A DNA stretch of 64,000 nt from assembly GCA_034231615.1 (NCBI GenBank), contig CM067306.1:32357363-32421362 (forward strand), read 5' to 3'. Positions 1-11,425 of the stretch are shown piece after piece. The notes beneath the pieces were generated by a model. That model ran no database searches. It saw only the letters and a list, made by a program, of their open reading frames with translations, and was not told the origin of the DNA. Each line of letters starts with the position of its first letter. The stretch's first letter is position 1. The position numbers were made by a program, and so were the translations under genes. The DNA comes from Meghimatium bilineatum. Taxonomy: Eukaryota > Mollusca > Gastropoda > Stylommatophora > Philomycidae.

Positions 1-281
1 TCTTGGTTGATGAGACTGATTAGTAGTCATTTTGGCATATACTTTCACCAGCCAATGAAAATAATGGGAAAAGTTGGATCTGCAAAGATAAATGATGTTT
101 GGGATCTGCACAAAGAATTATTCTGAAAAAGACTTGGGTGAATAGTTAAGTGGAAACTAGAAACTGGTTTCGTGTAAAAATTAGTGGCAATCATGTTACT
201 GGTATGGTCAGCATCAGATCGTTACACATGAGTTCTACTCATTACATTCCTTTGTTCATCACTATCGATTATGTAAGGCTT

Positions 282-419
282 GTGAGCTAAATTGGCATTC
301 ATCCTTCTAAAGTGATGCACTTGACTTTTCTTTGGCCGTCAACATAAGACAGTGACCAATGAAAAACACAGGAAAAGTCAAATGTATCACTTTCAGTGGA
401 TGAGTCTCAATTAGCTAGC
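282..419. repeat. Foldback/MITE-like inverted repeat
   Basis: The stretches at about 282-328 and 373-419 are imperfect inverted copies of each other (TGAGCTAAATTGGCATTCAT against ATGAGTCTCAATTAGCTA). They flank a core with CCAATGAAAAACACAGGAAAA. Similar cores occur at 30840-30870 and 53925-53945. It resembles a non-autonomous DNA transposon, but I see no clear target duplication. The rest of 1-815 shows no gene; it lies downstream of the last visible exon of the membrane-protein gene, presumably in an intron. A poly(A) run sits at 721-740. Confidence 0.45.
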
Positions 420-815
420 AGGACTGTATAAATGACGAAAGACACTGTTTAATTGTCCAATTTTTATCAAAGGTTAAATCAGATATTTCAAAATGGGAGA
501 CTAGCTTTTTTTTAAATCAATTTACTACCAAGGGATAAGTGTGTGACGAGGTCAGCTATAAATTGAGAACCCGATTTTTGATCAGGTTAGGTCTATACTG
601 CGAGTTAATGTCATTGGTAAAAACTGAATAAAAATAGATGAGATGACCTTTTGAGAACTTTATCGTATAATTTTTATTTTCATGGACAGAAAATTTTCTT
701 TAGCTTGATATTCAGAACCAAAAAAAAAAAAAAAAAAAAAGAAAAAAAGGTGTACATACGGCCTATCCCTGTGTATCCCTAGGAAAAAAAGGACTGTATT
801 TAGACCAGCAAATAC

Positions 816-3800
816 CTGTTTCTGAACTACAACAGTTGATGTCTCATTAGATGACTTAAATCTGGACATCAAGTTAATAACATCCAAGACTTGTTTCATT
901 TTTGGAGTACTCAATTGCTGCCACTCTTCTTCCACAGGATGCTCCTTTCTCTTATGGTGGTTCTTGTGCCTGCTCCATGACCTGTCTCGTCTGTCTGGGC
1001 GGTTCTTATGTCTGTGTTAGATAATAACAAGACATATTAGACCAAGTGACTGACAAGCTCATACATCCAGAAGTAATTAAAGAACATCCATTTTGCAGTG
1101 ATTCTCAATTAAAAGTCATATGCACCCATAGGGGATGACATCATTTTACTCAAGAGACCATGACAATGTTTTATTTTTCCAATTGGGGGCCATGGGCTTA
1201 TCTGGGGAGGGAGGACAAGAAAGTAACCTATGGTGAGCAAATGTTTCTCCCTTAACTGGTTTAGTGTAATGCAGTCTTGCAGGATATGTATCCGCAGTCA
1301 GTGCTGCCTGCGCACATGGACACAGAGATGATGGAACCAGTTTTTTCCTAATGCAGAAGATGATAACCTGCCCAGGTCTGTCAAGATAGTGGTAGTTGTT
1401 TTTTGGGTGGAGGAGTTTCCTAATAGCTGTGATAGTCTTCTTTTCTTGGTAGGTGATTTCTTCTTATGTTGTTCCATATTTTTCCAGCATATCTGCTGAA
1501 TATATCCAGGAATTATCCATGAATATTAATTTCCTGGAGTTTACTCATTATTTGTGGTTTCAAATAAAAAATTGAATAAGTTAAAAGTTAAAAACAGGAG
1601 TTAAAATAAGTGCATGATAAAAACATGTTTAATTTCAAGTAACACTGAGTGATAGAAGAAATCTGTAACACTGAGTGATAGAAGAAATCTGTAACATTGA
1701 AGGATCAAAGGATCAGGTATCAAGCTTTTGGATGGTTGAGGAATACTGTCATCACTACTGAGCAATTATAAGTCAACACTAACTAGGCAGTTTTTGGTCA
1801 ACCATTGACTAGGCAGCTGAGCACTAATGGGAAAACCCTGTGCTATGACTCTGGTTCATAACTCCGCTGATTGTTAATTTTTTTACAGACTTTTAAACTA
1901 CTGTTGATTTAGAGTAAATCTTTCCACTTCTGCTCAGGTAGTCTTTGATATCTTGTATCCATCTTCTTCTGGGACTGCCTATTTTTCATCACTGGCATCA
2001 TCTCTTCCATAGCTACAAGCAATAATCCATAAGGATCTGAGAAATAAATCCACTTTATAAACAAGAAATTGTGAGCATGATTTGACTTTTTGAGCAAAGA
2101 GCCCACGGCTAAAACACTTCGCCTGGAAGATATCTGAGCATGACAACGATTGGCTACATATCAGTCAACAGACAGTAGCTGCACTGGAGCATCTCAAGAT
2201 GACATTTTACTGTAACTTTCATAAACAACCCTGATCTGGCACCTTGTGACATCTCCCCAAGCTGAAGCGACACTGTTACACTACTGACAATGACATGAAA
2301 CTACTCTGACATTGGCATTTGTAAGTGGGATTCATTCATTCATTTTCCTTTTGCGCTGAAGTTAGCACATAGGGCAGAGGTCAGATCTCTCCAATTCTGT
2401 CTGTTTAAAGCTATTCTGTGCAGTTCTTGAATAGTATGAATATTGGTTGTTTTACTTTCTCTAAGTATTGTTCTTCTGAGTGTTTCTTTTGGTCTACCCC
2501 TTGATCTTTTGCCTGTAGGTATCCATTCAAGAGATTGGTGGTGTATTCTGTTGGTGTCTGCGCGTAGGACATGCCTGATGTAGGACCAACTGCGTTTTCT
2601 GATAACATCTGTGATGAAATTTTGATGTGTCTCATCTCTGGTTTTATCATTTGATTTTAATTCACTCCAATGGGTGTTAGTTATCCTACGAAGACATTTG
2701 TTCTCAAAACTCAGTAATTTCTTTTCTGAAGATAAAGAGCTTTTCCAGCTCTCACATCCATATGATAGCACCATAATAACACAGGAAGTAAATAAGCGCA
2801 TTTTCGTGTGTGTGCTGATTGACTTTGACTTCCAGATATTAGACAGTCTGTTAAATGCGCTTGATGCTAGGGCAATGCGAGTTGTAATTTCTGTCATAAC
2901 ATCACCGTCGAGTGTTAATTTGCTTCCTAGATAGGAGAATTTCTGTACTTTTTCAAGTTGTTATTCAAGTGGGATGGTGACTACATTAAAAAATAATAAG
3001 CTATGTGCCAAGATATCGGACAATGTACAGTTCATGTGTGAATCTTTCATATTATTTAAACTATTGTCTTGGTTGCTGGTTCTCTAGTTTGTTGCTGATA
3101 TAGTGGTCCATTGGTTCATGCTCTTTGACACAATGCCATTGTGTGATATGCATATTTATTGTTTTGTTCCATACAGGGTGTTCCACTTATTAGGTCCTGA
3201 GAGAAAAACACTTTTCTAATGTCCACATTAAAAAATGTGGTGGTCTTGGAGATAAAAAACATGATAAAACTGATCGACACAACTTATCTAATTGCAGCCA
3301 TACATTATACCATGATAAAAATAAAACATAGAAAAGCACACACTCATGTGCTTTTCTGCCCCATTAGCCATACTCATCACCGCTGGCATCACAAAATTTT
3401 AAAAAAAGAACACTGCGAGCAATCTACAAGAGACAAAAACTGAAAGAAATATCTGGTCCTACTCAGGACTTTCTGCACTCATGCACGCACTGCAATACAT
3501 CTTTCCTGGCATGAATCGGACTCATAGAGCATCTACGAACCTCACAAACCTAAACTAAAATAGACAACCACCAATGTTTTGTTTTTTTTCATCATTTTTG
3601 TCTCCTGTTGATTGCTTTTCATACCATACTCATCTTCACTTGCAGAGGAGGAACATCATCATTACTCATACTCTTATTCTTCTGCGTTCATTCTCAAACT
3701 CCTGCAGATTAACAGGATGTAGTCCAAAGAAAGGATTGTGTTGTGCCATGATTTAAAGCTTAGCTGCGATATCTGCACCTTTCAGTCTGACACATCCAAC

Positions 3801-4653
3801 TCCAGCATGGCTTCTGGGTGACTGACCTATAAGTTGGCACAGTTAAATCCACAATAAGTCTCCTAAGGATCTGTCCATAAATTATGACAATTTGGAGGTG
3901 GGAAGAGGATCTATAGTAGGTTTGACAGTTATTGACAAAAGGAAGGGGGATTTGGTAAAAATTGTCATCAACAATACTGTTTTTTATCGTCATCATCAGG
4001 TGCCATGGCTCTCCACAGCTCTCTGTCCACAGTATTATGTTTTTATACACTAATTAAATTGCATGAATATGAACATTTTGTCTGAAAAATACAGAAATTT
4101 GAAGAAAAAAAATCAGGTAGTTTGGGTGTATTTGTTTATTCTCACAATTTTCAATTTAAATAATTAAGCATTATTCTTTACAGCTGGGGGGGGGGGGGGT
4201 GGGGGTGGGAGGAGAAGAGACATTCTTGGCAAAATAATGTTAATGTTTATTATGGACAGACCCTTAGCCACCTCTTATAACATGCATGGCAGATCACAAT
4301 GTTATTTTTTACACAACTTTTTGGTCCAAAGCAACACATTGGAATACAAGTTTGAGAAAGAGAGAGAGAGAGCAAGAGTTTGATACTTTCTGATCAGTAC
4401 ATCTCATCTAAGAGACAGTAGTTATTGAACTATGTAAGAGTTTCACTTACTCAAAGTGTCTCAAACTCTGATCTCTGTGAGGCTGCTGCGGAGCACCCTG
4501 GGGATTTTCATTCTTGTGCAAATTAGTTCTGTTTACAGAGCTGCCCGAGTACAAGTAGGTCATTAATACAAATGTGAAGGCCACAAAAACTAAAATGGCA
4601 TAGAAGCCTGAACGAGGGCTGAAGCGAAAGTAATTCATTCGCCAGCGGAACAT
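816..4653 (-). CDS. 5' exons of a type II single-pass membrane protein gene (continues off the left edge)
   Basis: Two exons can be seen. The first spans 4697-4451: acceptor TTTGCAG before 4697, donor GTAAGTG at 4450. It starts at ATG 4653, with a second in-frame ATG at 4638. The next exon spans 1011-816: acceptor CACAG, donor GTATTT at 815. The first exon ends with two bases of a codon and the next supplies the third, so the join is in frame. The protein begins with a short basic, aromatic tail (MFRWRMNYFRFSPRSG), then a ~20-residue hydrophobic segment (AILVFVAFTFVLMTYLY), then a polar stem with an N-glycosylation sequon (NRT). The second exon is very basic and His-rich (HKNHHKRKEH), then has a helical stretch around LSTPKMKQVLDVINLMSRF. 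This layout is typical of Golgi glycosyltransferases and sulfotransferases, but no catalytic domain lies in the window, so the family is unknown. The frame is also open upstream of ATG 4653 inside the exon, so an earlier start is possible. Confidence 0.7.
1592..1700. repeat. Dispersed repeat with two copies of the 26 bp satellite unit
   Basis: About 50 bp of flank (GGAGTTAAAATAAGTGCATG onward) followed by two copies of the 26 bp unit ending near 1697. The same flank precedes the ~28-copy array at 6120-6925. The rest of 1012-2339 is intron sequence in which I see nothing else. Confidence 0.75.
2340..2935 (-). pseudogene. LINE reverse transcriptase, C-terminal fragment
   Basis: Read on the minus strand this gives the thumb and tail region of a non-LTR reverse transcriptase. 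The conserved landmarks are LSYGCESW, FENKCLRRI, RKRSWSYIRHVLR, GKRSRGRPKETLRRT and a terminal LTSALCA. The frame is open for 185 codons, so this copy is fairly young, but the catalytic YADD region and everything before it are missing (5' truncation). The 3' end carries a short AATG-type tandem tail near 2331-2345. It sits inside the large intron of the membrane-protein gene, on the same strand. The same family recurs at 37890-38290 and 57895-59045. Confidence 0.85.
3420..3570 (+). pseudogene. LINE 3' end fragment with degenerate C2H2 tail
   Basis: The sequence around 3475-3545 matches, at base level, the C-terminal zinc-finger-like end of the LINE at 35370-36245 (shared stretch TTTCCTGGCATGAATCGGAC against its complement near 35485). 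It is a short 5'-truncated fragment inside the intron of the membrane-protein gene. Between 2936 and 3420 I see nothing recognisable. Confidence 0.5.
3675..3832 (-). mobile_element. SINE-B copy (partial)
   Basis: Begins, on the plus strand, with the complement of the SINE-B 3' end (TCTGCGTTCATTCTCAAACTC) and continues through the shared core to the CATGGCTTCTGGGTGACTGAC region. The distal head is missing. A run of G at 4185-4205 and an ordinary AT-rich stretch fill the rest up to the exon at 4451. Confidence 0.7.
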
Positions 4654-4872
4654 TGATGATATTGGGCATTGACATCTGTCTCTAAGTCCCCAGATATCTG
4701 CAAATACAAGAATATTGATAATGAGTTTGATGCAATTATTGTCACAAAAGTAATTTGCATGACATTTAGTGGTAGAGACAGTTGACTCTGCAGTTTGGTG
4801 CATCTGTGTTCAATTTTTTTCATTAAATTCTGCTTTTACCATAGTCTTACATCATTGTATGTAATATAACAT

Positions 4873-5030
4873 CTGCTGCTGAAGACGAATGTATCAGGCC
4901 ATTGGAACAAATAAAACGGAGACACAACATATTTTAATTCACTGGACTACATCCTGCTGGAAATCTAGGACCATTGTCCTGCTACAGGACAGATCCAGCG
5001 GAAGTTTGAGAATGAACGCTGAAAAAAAAA
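4873..5030 (+). mobile_element. SINE-A copy
   Basis: Runs from GCTGAAGACGAATGTATCAG through AAATAAAACGGAGACACAAC, GGACTACATCCTGCTGGAAA and GATCCAGCGGAAGTTTGAG to GAATGAACGCTGAAAAAAAA. This is the complete ~155 bp arrangement seen in seven other copies in the window. No pol III boxes are obvious in the head. Confidence 0.75.
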
Positions 5031-5254
5031 GAAATATCACTTTCTATTTGTTCTAGTGATCCTCCTTCCCTTGCCAGGAGATCAATCTTTTTCATTTCCA
5101 AGTATGCCACAATGACCACCAGGGATCAATTGCAGTACTGTTTCTTTGGTGGTACAGTTGAGATGTAGTAATCAGGTCATGAGTTCACTCAAGTTTGTGT
5201 TCTTTCGATCTTTCATTGCCTGCAACGCTGACTTTGCATCATCGACACTGGTAA

Positions 5255-5500
5255 AAACCTAAAATTGTACAGATTTTTTGAAGACGTTATCTAGTTGTGT
5301 TGCATGATACCATGGATGCTGGTTCACCTATCAGCCTGGTATCTCTGACTTCAACATCAGTGATTGCTTGGGTAGGACTGTGGTCCTGCTTAATGACAGG
5401 AATGGCTGAACCAATCTTAGTTTCTAGCCTCTGTTGGCCAGACAATGGGCTGTGTCATCATTTTATTTGTGCCAATGGCCAGACACACCCGTCTTTGGCA
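5255..5500. repeat. Dispersed repeat family C, copy 1
   Basis: Shares extended similarity with 30385-30600 and 43110-43290: GACGTTATCTAGTTGTGTTG, then a GATACCATGG block, then AGGACTGTGGTCCTGCT, then CAATCTTAGTTTCTAGCCTCTGTTGG. I do not recognise the family; no reading frame or terminal repeat explains it. Confidence 0.6.
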
Positions 5501-5589
5501 GCGTATAGTAGTATTCAACTGCACTTGATTATATTCTGTATAAAGTTACAGAAAATATATATTTATTGAAAGGCATAAATGTAGTGGTC

Positions 5590-6055
5590 CCAATGGAAAA
5601 AAAAAGACAAATCATAAATCCAATCTTCATATTAACATTGTGTTATCAATGTCAGACATGGGCACTAACTAAAGAACAAGAGAGAAAATAACTACATGTG
5701 AAATGTCTAAGAAAAATAACAAACAGATTAAGAGGAGATCATGTAAGGAATGAAGAGATTACAAGAACTGTTGGAACAACATCTGTGGTCAAATATATTG
5801 AAAAACAGACTTAAATAGTTTGGCCATATAGTGAGAATGAACCCTTATTGGCCAGCAGCAGGAGCATTTAACATGAAAATGGAAACATCAAGATGCAGAG
5901 AAAGACAATGAAGAAGGTGGGTTGAAGGAGTTGCCAACATTCAGAGACGTCATAATATTACTGCATATCAAGCCACCAAACGTGCCATCTCCCAGAGACT
6001 AATCATCATTCAATTTTTAGATGCCTTACAGCAAAAGAAGAGAAAAGATAATAAT
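5590..6055 (+). pseudogene. LINE 3' fragment (degenerate)
   Basis: Interrupted reading frames give LCYQCQTWALTKEQE, KCLRKITNRLRGDHVRNEE and a terminal stretch resembling SSHQTCHLP. The same pieces, in the same order, are read on the minus strand at 32628-33148 and 53320-53720, so this is a LINE C-terminal region with stops and frameshifts. Confidence 0.65.
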
Positions 6056-6174
6056 TAGATAGATAGATGGATGTAGTGTCAGAATGATAAAACATTAGTA
6101 ACAAAATGTTATTGAAGATAACAGGAGTTAAAATAAGTGCATGATAAAAATATTTTTCATTTCAAGTAATATTG

Positions 6175-6925
6175 AGTGAATGAAGAAAAAATCTGTAACA
6201 ATGAGTGATAGAAGAAATCTGTACCACTGAGTGATCGAATATATCTGTAACATTGAGTGATAGAAAAAAATATGTAATAGTGATAGAAGAAATCTGTAAC
6301 AATGAGCGATAGAAGAAATCTGTAACACTGAGCGATAGAAGAAATCTGTAACACTGAGTGATTGAATAAATCTGTAACACTGAGTGATAGAAGAAATCTG
6401 TAACACTGAGTGATAGAAGAAATCTGTAACACTGAGTGATAGAAGAAATCTGTAACACTGAGTGATAGAAGAAATCTGTAACACTGAGTGATAGAAGAAA
6501 TCTGTAACACTGAGTGATCAAATAAATCTGTAACACTGAGTGATAGAAGAAATCTGTAACACTGAGTGATAGAAGAAATCTGTAACACTGAGTGATCGAA
6601 TAAATCTGTAACACTGAGTGATAGAAGAAATCTGTAACACTGAGTGATAGAAGAAATCTGTAACACTGAGTGATAGAAGAAATCTGTAACACGGAGTGAT
6701 CGAATAAATCTGTAACACTGAGTGATAGAAGAAATCTGTAACACTGAGTGATAGAAGAAATATGTAACACTGAGTGATCGAATAAATCTGTAACACTGAA
6801 TGATAGAAGAAATCTGTAACACTGAGTGATCGAATAAATCTGTAACACTGAGTGATCGAATAAATCTGTAACACTGAGTGATAGAAAAAATCGGTAACAC
6901 AGTGATAAAAGAAATCTATCTGAAT
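6175..6925. repeat. 26 bp minisatellite, about 28 copies
   Basis: Unit TCTGTAACACTGAGTGATAG plus AAGAAA, period 26 bp (for example starts at 6423 and 6449). Two unit variants alternate irregularly: one ends AGAAGAAA, the other CGAATAAA. The unit has no stop codon in any minus-strand frame, so all three minus frames are open for 118-247 codons. These are repeat artefacts, not genes. The flank before the array (6118-6170) is shared with 1592-1640. Confidence 0.95.
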
Positions 6926-7164
6926 ATAGTCGTAATGAACTATAACAAATGAGTCACGTATGTGGAGTGCTATATAAAGGCTTGCCCTTCATGTACTGAA
7001 CCATATATACAAGGTAAATATTGAGCATTCAAGTTTATGCAGGTGACATAAGTATTCTCAAATAGGTCTATGAGATTATATTTAGTCCTGTATGACAGCA
7101 AGGCAGCTTGTAAGGCGAGGGAGAGTTCATCCCTTTCCCCCTTTTAACAAAGTGGGGCTGCACA

Positions 7165-8210
7165 TAATATACGAGGGCGAATTTTAAAAGTTTTGCCTCA
7201 TAGGCGATAATTTTATTAATATTCAAGATACACATATGAACTTTATATTTTCTGAAAGCTTGGGATGTCCTTATAAGTGAGGTGTCATTATTTTTCAACA
7301 TAGTCCGCATTCCGGTCCACACACAAACGCCAAAGTTGGGCTAGTTAATGCATCTCGTCGAGGAAGAAATCAGACGTCCCCCCCCCCCCGATCCCATGCA
7401 CGCATGGCTGCTTGCACCTCCTCGCCAGAAGCGTAACGGTGTCCCTTGAAGTGTTCCTTCAGCTTCGGAAAGAATAAAGTCACAAGGTGCCTGATCGGAG
7501 CTGTCGGACGGGTGCGGTAAAAATGTCATTAAACTTAAGACGTTCCAATGCAGCCACTTTGTGGACTCGTGTGTGGGCGATCATTCTCGTGTCGAAGAAC
7601 TAAAGATATGCCAACACGAACACGCAGCAGTCATGTTCGGAGTTTCATCAAGGTTGTCACATACAGTTCGTAGTTGATGGTATTATCGTGCTTCAAATAT
7701 TCTGTGTGGACTACGCCCTCGCAGTCCCAGAAGATGGTCATCAACACTTCTCCTGCCGAAGCGAAAACCTTGAGCGTTCTTGGTGACAGTGAGTACTTAT
7801 ACCTGTACTACATGGACTGACTTTTTGTCGGGGTCATAATAATGTGCCCATAACTCGTCGCCAGTGACAATTCTGTGGATAATTCTCCCCTCACCTTTTG
7901 AACTCATCACCTTCCTGTTCATATGGCGTCAGAAGTTCCTGATACGCCTGCTGTCGCAGCTATTTCATTTCCTGTGTCAGCATTCGAACTACCCATCTCG
8001 CACACACTTTCCTATATCCAAGCAAGGCATGGATAATGCGATTGACTCGCACAGTCGAAATCTTAAGCATTGTGGTGATATATTTCTGATTGACAAGGCG
8101 ATTGGCACGAATCAGTTCGTCCACGCGAGCTTGGTGCTTTGTATCCACGGATCCAGAATAGGGGTCCAACTCCTCCTTATGAAATCAGAGCACGACATTT
8201 AGCACTGAGC
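7165..8210 (-). pseudogene. Mariner-family transposase remnant
   Basis: Minus-strand fragments in several frames match a mariner transposase. The helix-turn-helix part (VNQKYITTMLKISTVRVNRI then LGYRKVCARWVVRML) is at 8169-7960. A central piece with DCEGVVHTE-like residues lies at 7760-7690. The C-terminal DQAPCDFIL motif, which carries a catalytic aspartate, is at 7530-7341. The sequence TTTTGCCTCATAGGCGATAA near 7191-7210 resembles a mariner 3' terminal repeat, giving an end near 7170. The 5' end is not identifiable. Frameshifts and stops make it inactive. Confidence 0.85.
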
Positions 8211-8689
8211 AGACCAGAATAGGGATAACCTACCACATTTAATTATTTTCCAAAAAGGTCCACAAACACAGTCACAAAAATGAAGAAATTACCTTTATTT
8301 TCTTATATCCCCACCTTTACAGAATACTTATCAACGGCCCAGTAGAAAATAAGACAACTCTTTCCCCATCCCAAAGAAAGATCATGATAATTCCCACAAG
8401 AACTAAATTACTATTAGCTTTTCTTGTAATACATAAGCAAACACCGCACTACCAAAGTCCCATCTATAGTTTTGTCTGTCAGTAAGCATTAGTGAAGATT
8501 AGCATTATTGTATGAACAATTTGATAACAAGATAATTTTCACACATAAACCTCTACATCAAATCGAAATTATCTGTAATGAAATTGAAAATGTTAAAAAA
8601 TGTACATTTAAAAAGACCGTCAAAGTAGGATGTGCTGGGCTATTGATGAAAAGAAAACAGTGACAACACATCTCTATTCTCTAAACTGC

Positions 8690-9147
8690 ATCCTTCTAGA
8701 AGTCTAGTAGGGACATTATGGTGCTAGAAATGTAGTAGGGACATTATGGTGCTAGAAATGTAGTAGGGACATTATGGTGCTAGAAATGTAGTAGGGACAT
8801 TATGGTGCTAGAAATGTAGTAGGGCCATTATGGTGCTAGAAATGTAGTAGGGACATTATGGTGCTAGAAATGTAGTAGGGACATTATGGTGCTAGAAATG
8901 TAGTAGGGACATTATGGTGCTAGAAATGTAGTAGGGACATTATGGTGCTAGAAATCTAGTAGGGACATTATGGTGCTAGAAATGTAGTAGGGACATTATG
9001 GTGCTAGAAATCTAGTAGGGAAATTATCATGTTAGAAATTTAGTAGGGACATTATCCTGTTAGAAATACAGTAGGGACATTATCCTGTTAGAAATGCAGT
9101 AGGGACATTATCCTGATAGAAATCTAATAAAGACATTATCATGCTAC
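8690..9147. repeat. 28 bp minisatellite, about 16 copies
   Basis: Unit TAGTAGGGACATTATGGTGC followed by TAGAAATG, period 28 bp (starts 8705, 8733). Copies after 9000 diverge progressively (TTATCATGTTAG, TTATCCTGTTAG), typical of decay toward one edge of an array. Between 8211 and 8690 I see no gene or recognised repeat. Confidence 0.95.
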
Positions 9148-10142
9148 ATGAGAGATCTAGGGAATTTCAACAATTGTATTTTACAGATCACGCCACTGCA
9201 TGACACTGTAGTTTTCAGCATTGACTGTGGACTATTTTGCTTCAGTTCAGTGGCTTCGACTTTCGCCTCACATTTGAGTCAGCGTGTTTCCCTAGTTCTA
9301 ATCACAGACATCTAGATGCAATGGCCAGAAAGGCATCACGCTTAATGGATATTTTCTATGAAAATCACGAGAAATGTCAAATAGCATAACTATAGAAGGA
9401 TGATTTACGATGAGTACAAGGGACTATATTTCACCGACGGACTCTACTTATTCGCCCAGAGAAATTCAGGCTTATATAACAGCTGACTTGGAGGCTATTT
9501 CACTAACCGCCACCTGTGGACGCGTCTGATAGGAGAGATTGAGTGGCAGTGAGAGTTTGAGAACAGACGTTAAAACATATTTAAAATCTGGAAACAGTTA
9601 ATAATTAGTTAATAATAGTTGGTATCTTGTCATATGCGACTTTTACCGTGTTTTTCATTGGCTGGAAACATACAATATGATACAGTATACGCAAAGCAAT
9701 CATTTATATGTCTCAGCAGCCTATATGAGTGACGCTGTGATAGCATGTAGGATTATTTTGGAGAATGACGACTTTGGTAAAATCTGTAAGGGAAATATCA
9801 GCTATTTTTTTTTGGGGGGGGGGGGGGGTAACAATGACCCTTTCTGTGACATCCGTGCTTTCACCTTATGTAAATCTAAAAGGCTACGCATAAAATAACA
9901 ATTTCTGATCGTGGTACTGAACTACCAGAACTGTGACCTCTGCTATATTTTTGATGGTTAAAAGTTTCGATATAACCAACGTGGACTAGTCTGCGGTAGA
10001 AAGAAATGTACCTTAGCCTAAGAGGACTTTTAACTGAACTAATACAAAATAATTATGTCAGCAAATGTAAACTAGCTGACGTCTTAAACGAAGATTCGTT
10101 TACGGTAGAACGTTCCGCTAAAATAAATATTATAATTAATAT
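9148..10142. other. Intergenic stretch without a recognised gene
   Basis: AT-rich sequence with no convincing coding frame. The features seen are a T8/G12-type homopolymer run at about 9806-9828 and a short piece (GTTTTTCATTGGCTGG at about 9650-9665) resembling the core of the foldback family at 282-419. Confidence 0.6.
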
Positions 10143-10665
10143 GAGGTTGTTCAAATAAAAAACCAGTGTTGCGTTCACCTATGCGAGGAACATGAGGATG
10201 TGTCACTGATGTAATAAGTATAGGCCCTACATCACTGAATAAATGGTCACGTGGTCATTCTTTTCGTATGATTAGTGCTATATGCAGGCAGTCAACAGCA
10301 TGACTGGTGCGATAATAAATCCGTCCAAATTTGACCAACGAGCAGTGATTTAGCTTCTTACAAAGTCGAAGGATGTAGACAACAAACATGCATAAAAGAA
10401 TGCAGGCGGTGTATGGTGGAAAATGTGTTTCGAAGACAACAGTGCAGGAATGGGCAAGAATGTTTCGGAAAGTGCGACAGATAATAACTCTTTCGAGTCC
10501 GAGTCAGGCACGTATTGTCAGAGAAGTAATCACAAAGATGAATGCAGTAATACGTTTTGACCGTCGCCGTGTCATTAGGACCAGTTCAAATGATTTTTCA
10601 GAAAATAAACCTGAAGAATCGGAAGGTGTTTTCTCAGAGGGTATCATGGTTTATTGACTGAACGT
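10143..10665 (+). pseudogene. Mariner-family transposase, N-terminal fragment
   Basis: The start GAGGTTGTTCAAATAAAAAA resembles a mariner terminal repeat. It is followed about 200 bp later by an N-terminal transposase frame: FDQRAVI, a stop, then HKRMQAVYGGKCVSKTTVQE and WARMFRKVRQ. A piece resembling the second helix-turn-helix region follows (VREVITKMNAVIRFDRRR). Stops and loss of everything after ~110 residues make it a fossil. It belongs to a different mariner lineage from the remnant at 7165-8210. Confidence 0.7.
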
Positions 10666-10855
10666 CATAAGAAAGAACGAATGATGTGGAGCGTGAGCAC
10701 ACACAATTTTGGATCAGTGTAAATTTTAGAAAAAGTAAGAATGTTAAAACATGAACATGTTTCTAGAACAATAAGAAAACAATGTTCTTATGTTGGACAT
10801 GTACTTAGATCGAATAAAAATAGACGGACACTATTTAAACAATAAATTAATTGGT

Positions 10856-11420
10856 AGCGTATCCTATTCAGGACGAAGTTATCAACCCAGCATTTTTGGC
10901 TGTAGTGATTTTTCTAGACCAGGGGTGGGCAAACTTTTTGTGCAGTGGGCCGCATTGAAAATTGTAAAGCTATTGGAGGGCCGCATATAATAGTATTTAT
11001 GTTTTTGTTTAAAATTCTCGGTAAGTAATCAATTAAATATTTTTATTGTAAAGAAAGGTAGTTTTACATAATGCAGATAACTTCTGAAATAAATTACATT
11101 TCTAACAGACTTACACTATAACAGTATATTTTCTAATATGGATAAAAGGTTTTGCAAATATTTAACAATGTTCGTGTATTTAAAAATGTGTTTGAGGGCC
11201 GCAAAATATCCAATGGCGGGCCGCATGCGACCCGTAGTTTGCCCACCCCTGTTCTAGACAATAAAAATACGTTCAGTAGTTTGTCATTTTCTTTCTGAAC
11301 GGTCCGGATACACAATTGCCTGTGGCGGGGATCAAACTCGGTACCTTTTCCGTCATAGAGGCGCTCTGTACCACTCCGCCACAGAGGCGCTCTGTACCAC
11401 TCCGCCACAGAGCCGGTATA
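10856..11420 (-). mobile_element. tRNA-derived SINE (SINE-C) interrupted by a hAT element
   Basis: On the minus strand the tRNA-like head (TGTGGCGGAGTGGTACAGAG for box A, GAGTTTGATCCCCGCC for box B) is at 11413-11320. The start of the head is duplicated in tandem. The body continues through CCGGACCGTTCAGAAAG to 11260, and resumes at 10911 with CACTACAGCCAAAAATGCTG and TCCTGAATAGGATACG. The gap 10920-11251 is a hAT insertion. Uninterrupted relatives lie at 44640-44790 and 59220-59300. Confidence 0.75.
10920..11251. mobile_element. Non-autonomous hAT element (332 bp) with intact 8 bp target duplication
   Basis: It begins CAGGGGTGGGCAAACT and ends AGTTTGCCCACCCCTG, a perfect 16 bp terminal inverted repeat. 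It is flanked on both sides by TTCTAGAC (10912-10919 and 11252-11259), the 8 bp duplication expected of hAT transposases. Internal GGGCCGCAT motifs lie near both ends. There is no transposase frame. The host sequence rejoins across it exactly as in the related repeat at 44640-44790. Confidence 0.92.
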
Positions 11421-11425
11421 AAATA

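Noticed and set aside
6128..6900. Four overlapping minus-strand frames of 118-247 codons
   Set aside because: They are translations of the 26 bp satellite in all three phases; periodic text, no gene.
8690..9147. Regularly spaced repeats as a CRISPR-like array
   Set aside because: Direct tandem units without unique spacers in a eukaryotic context; a minisatellite.
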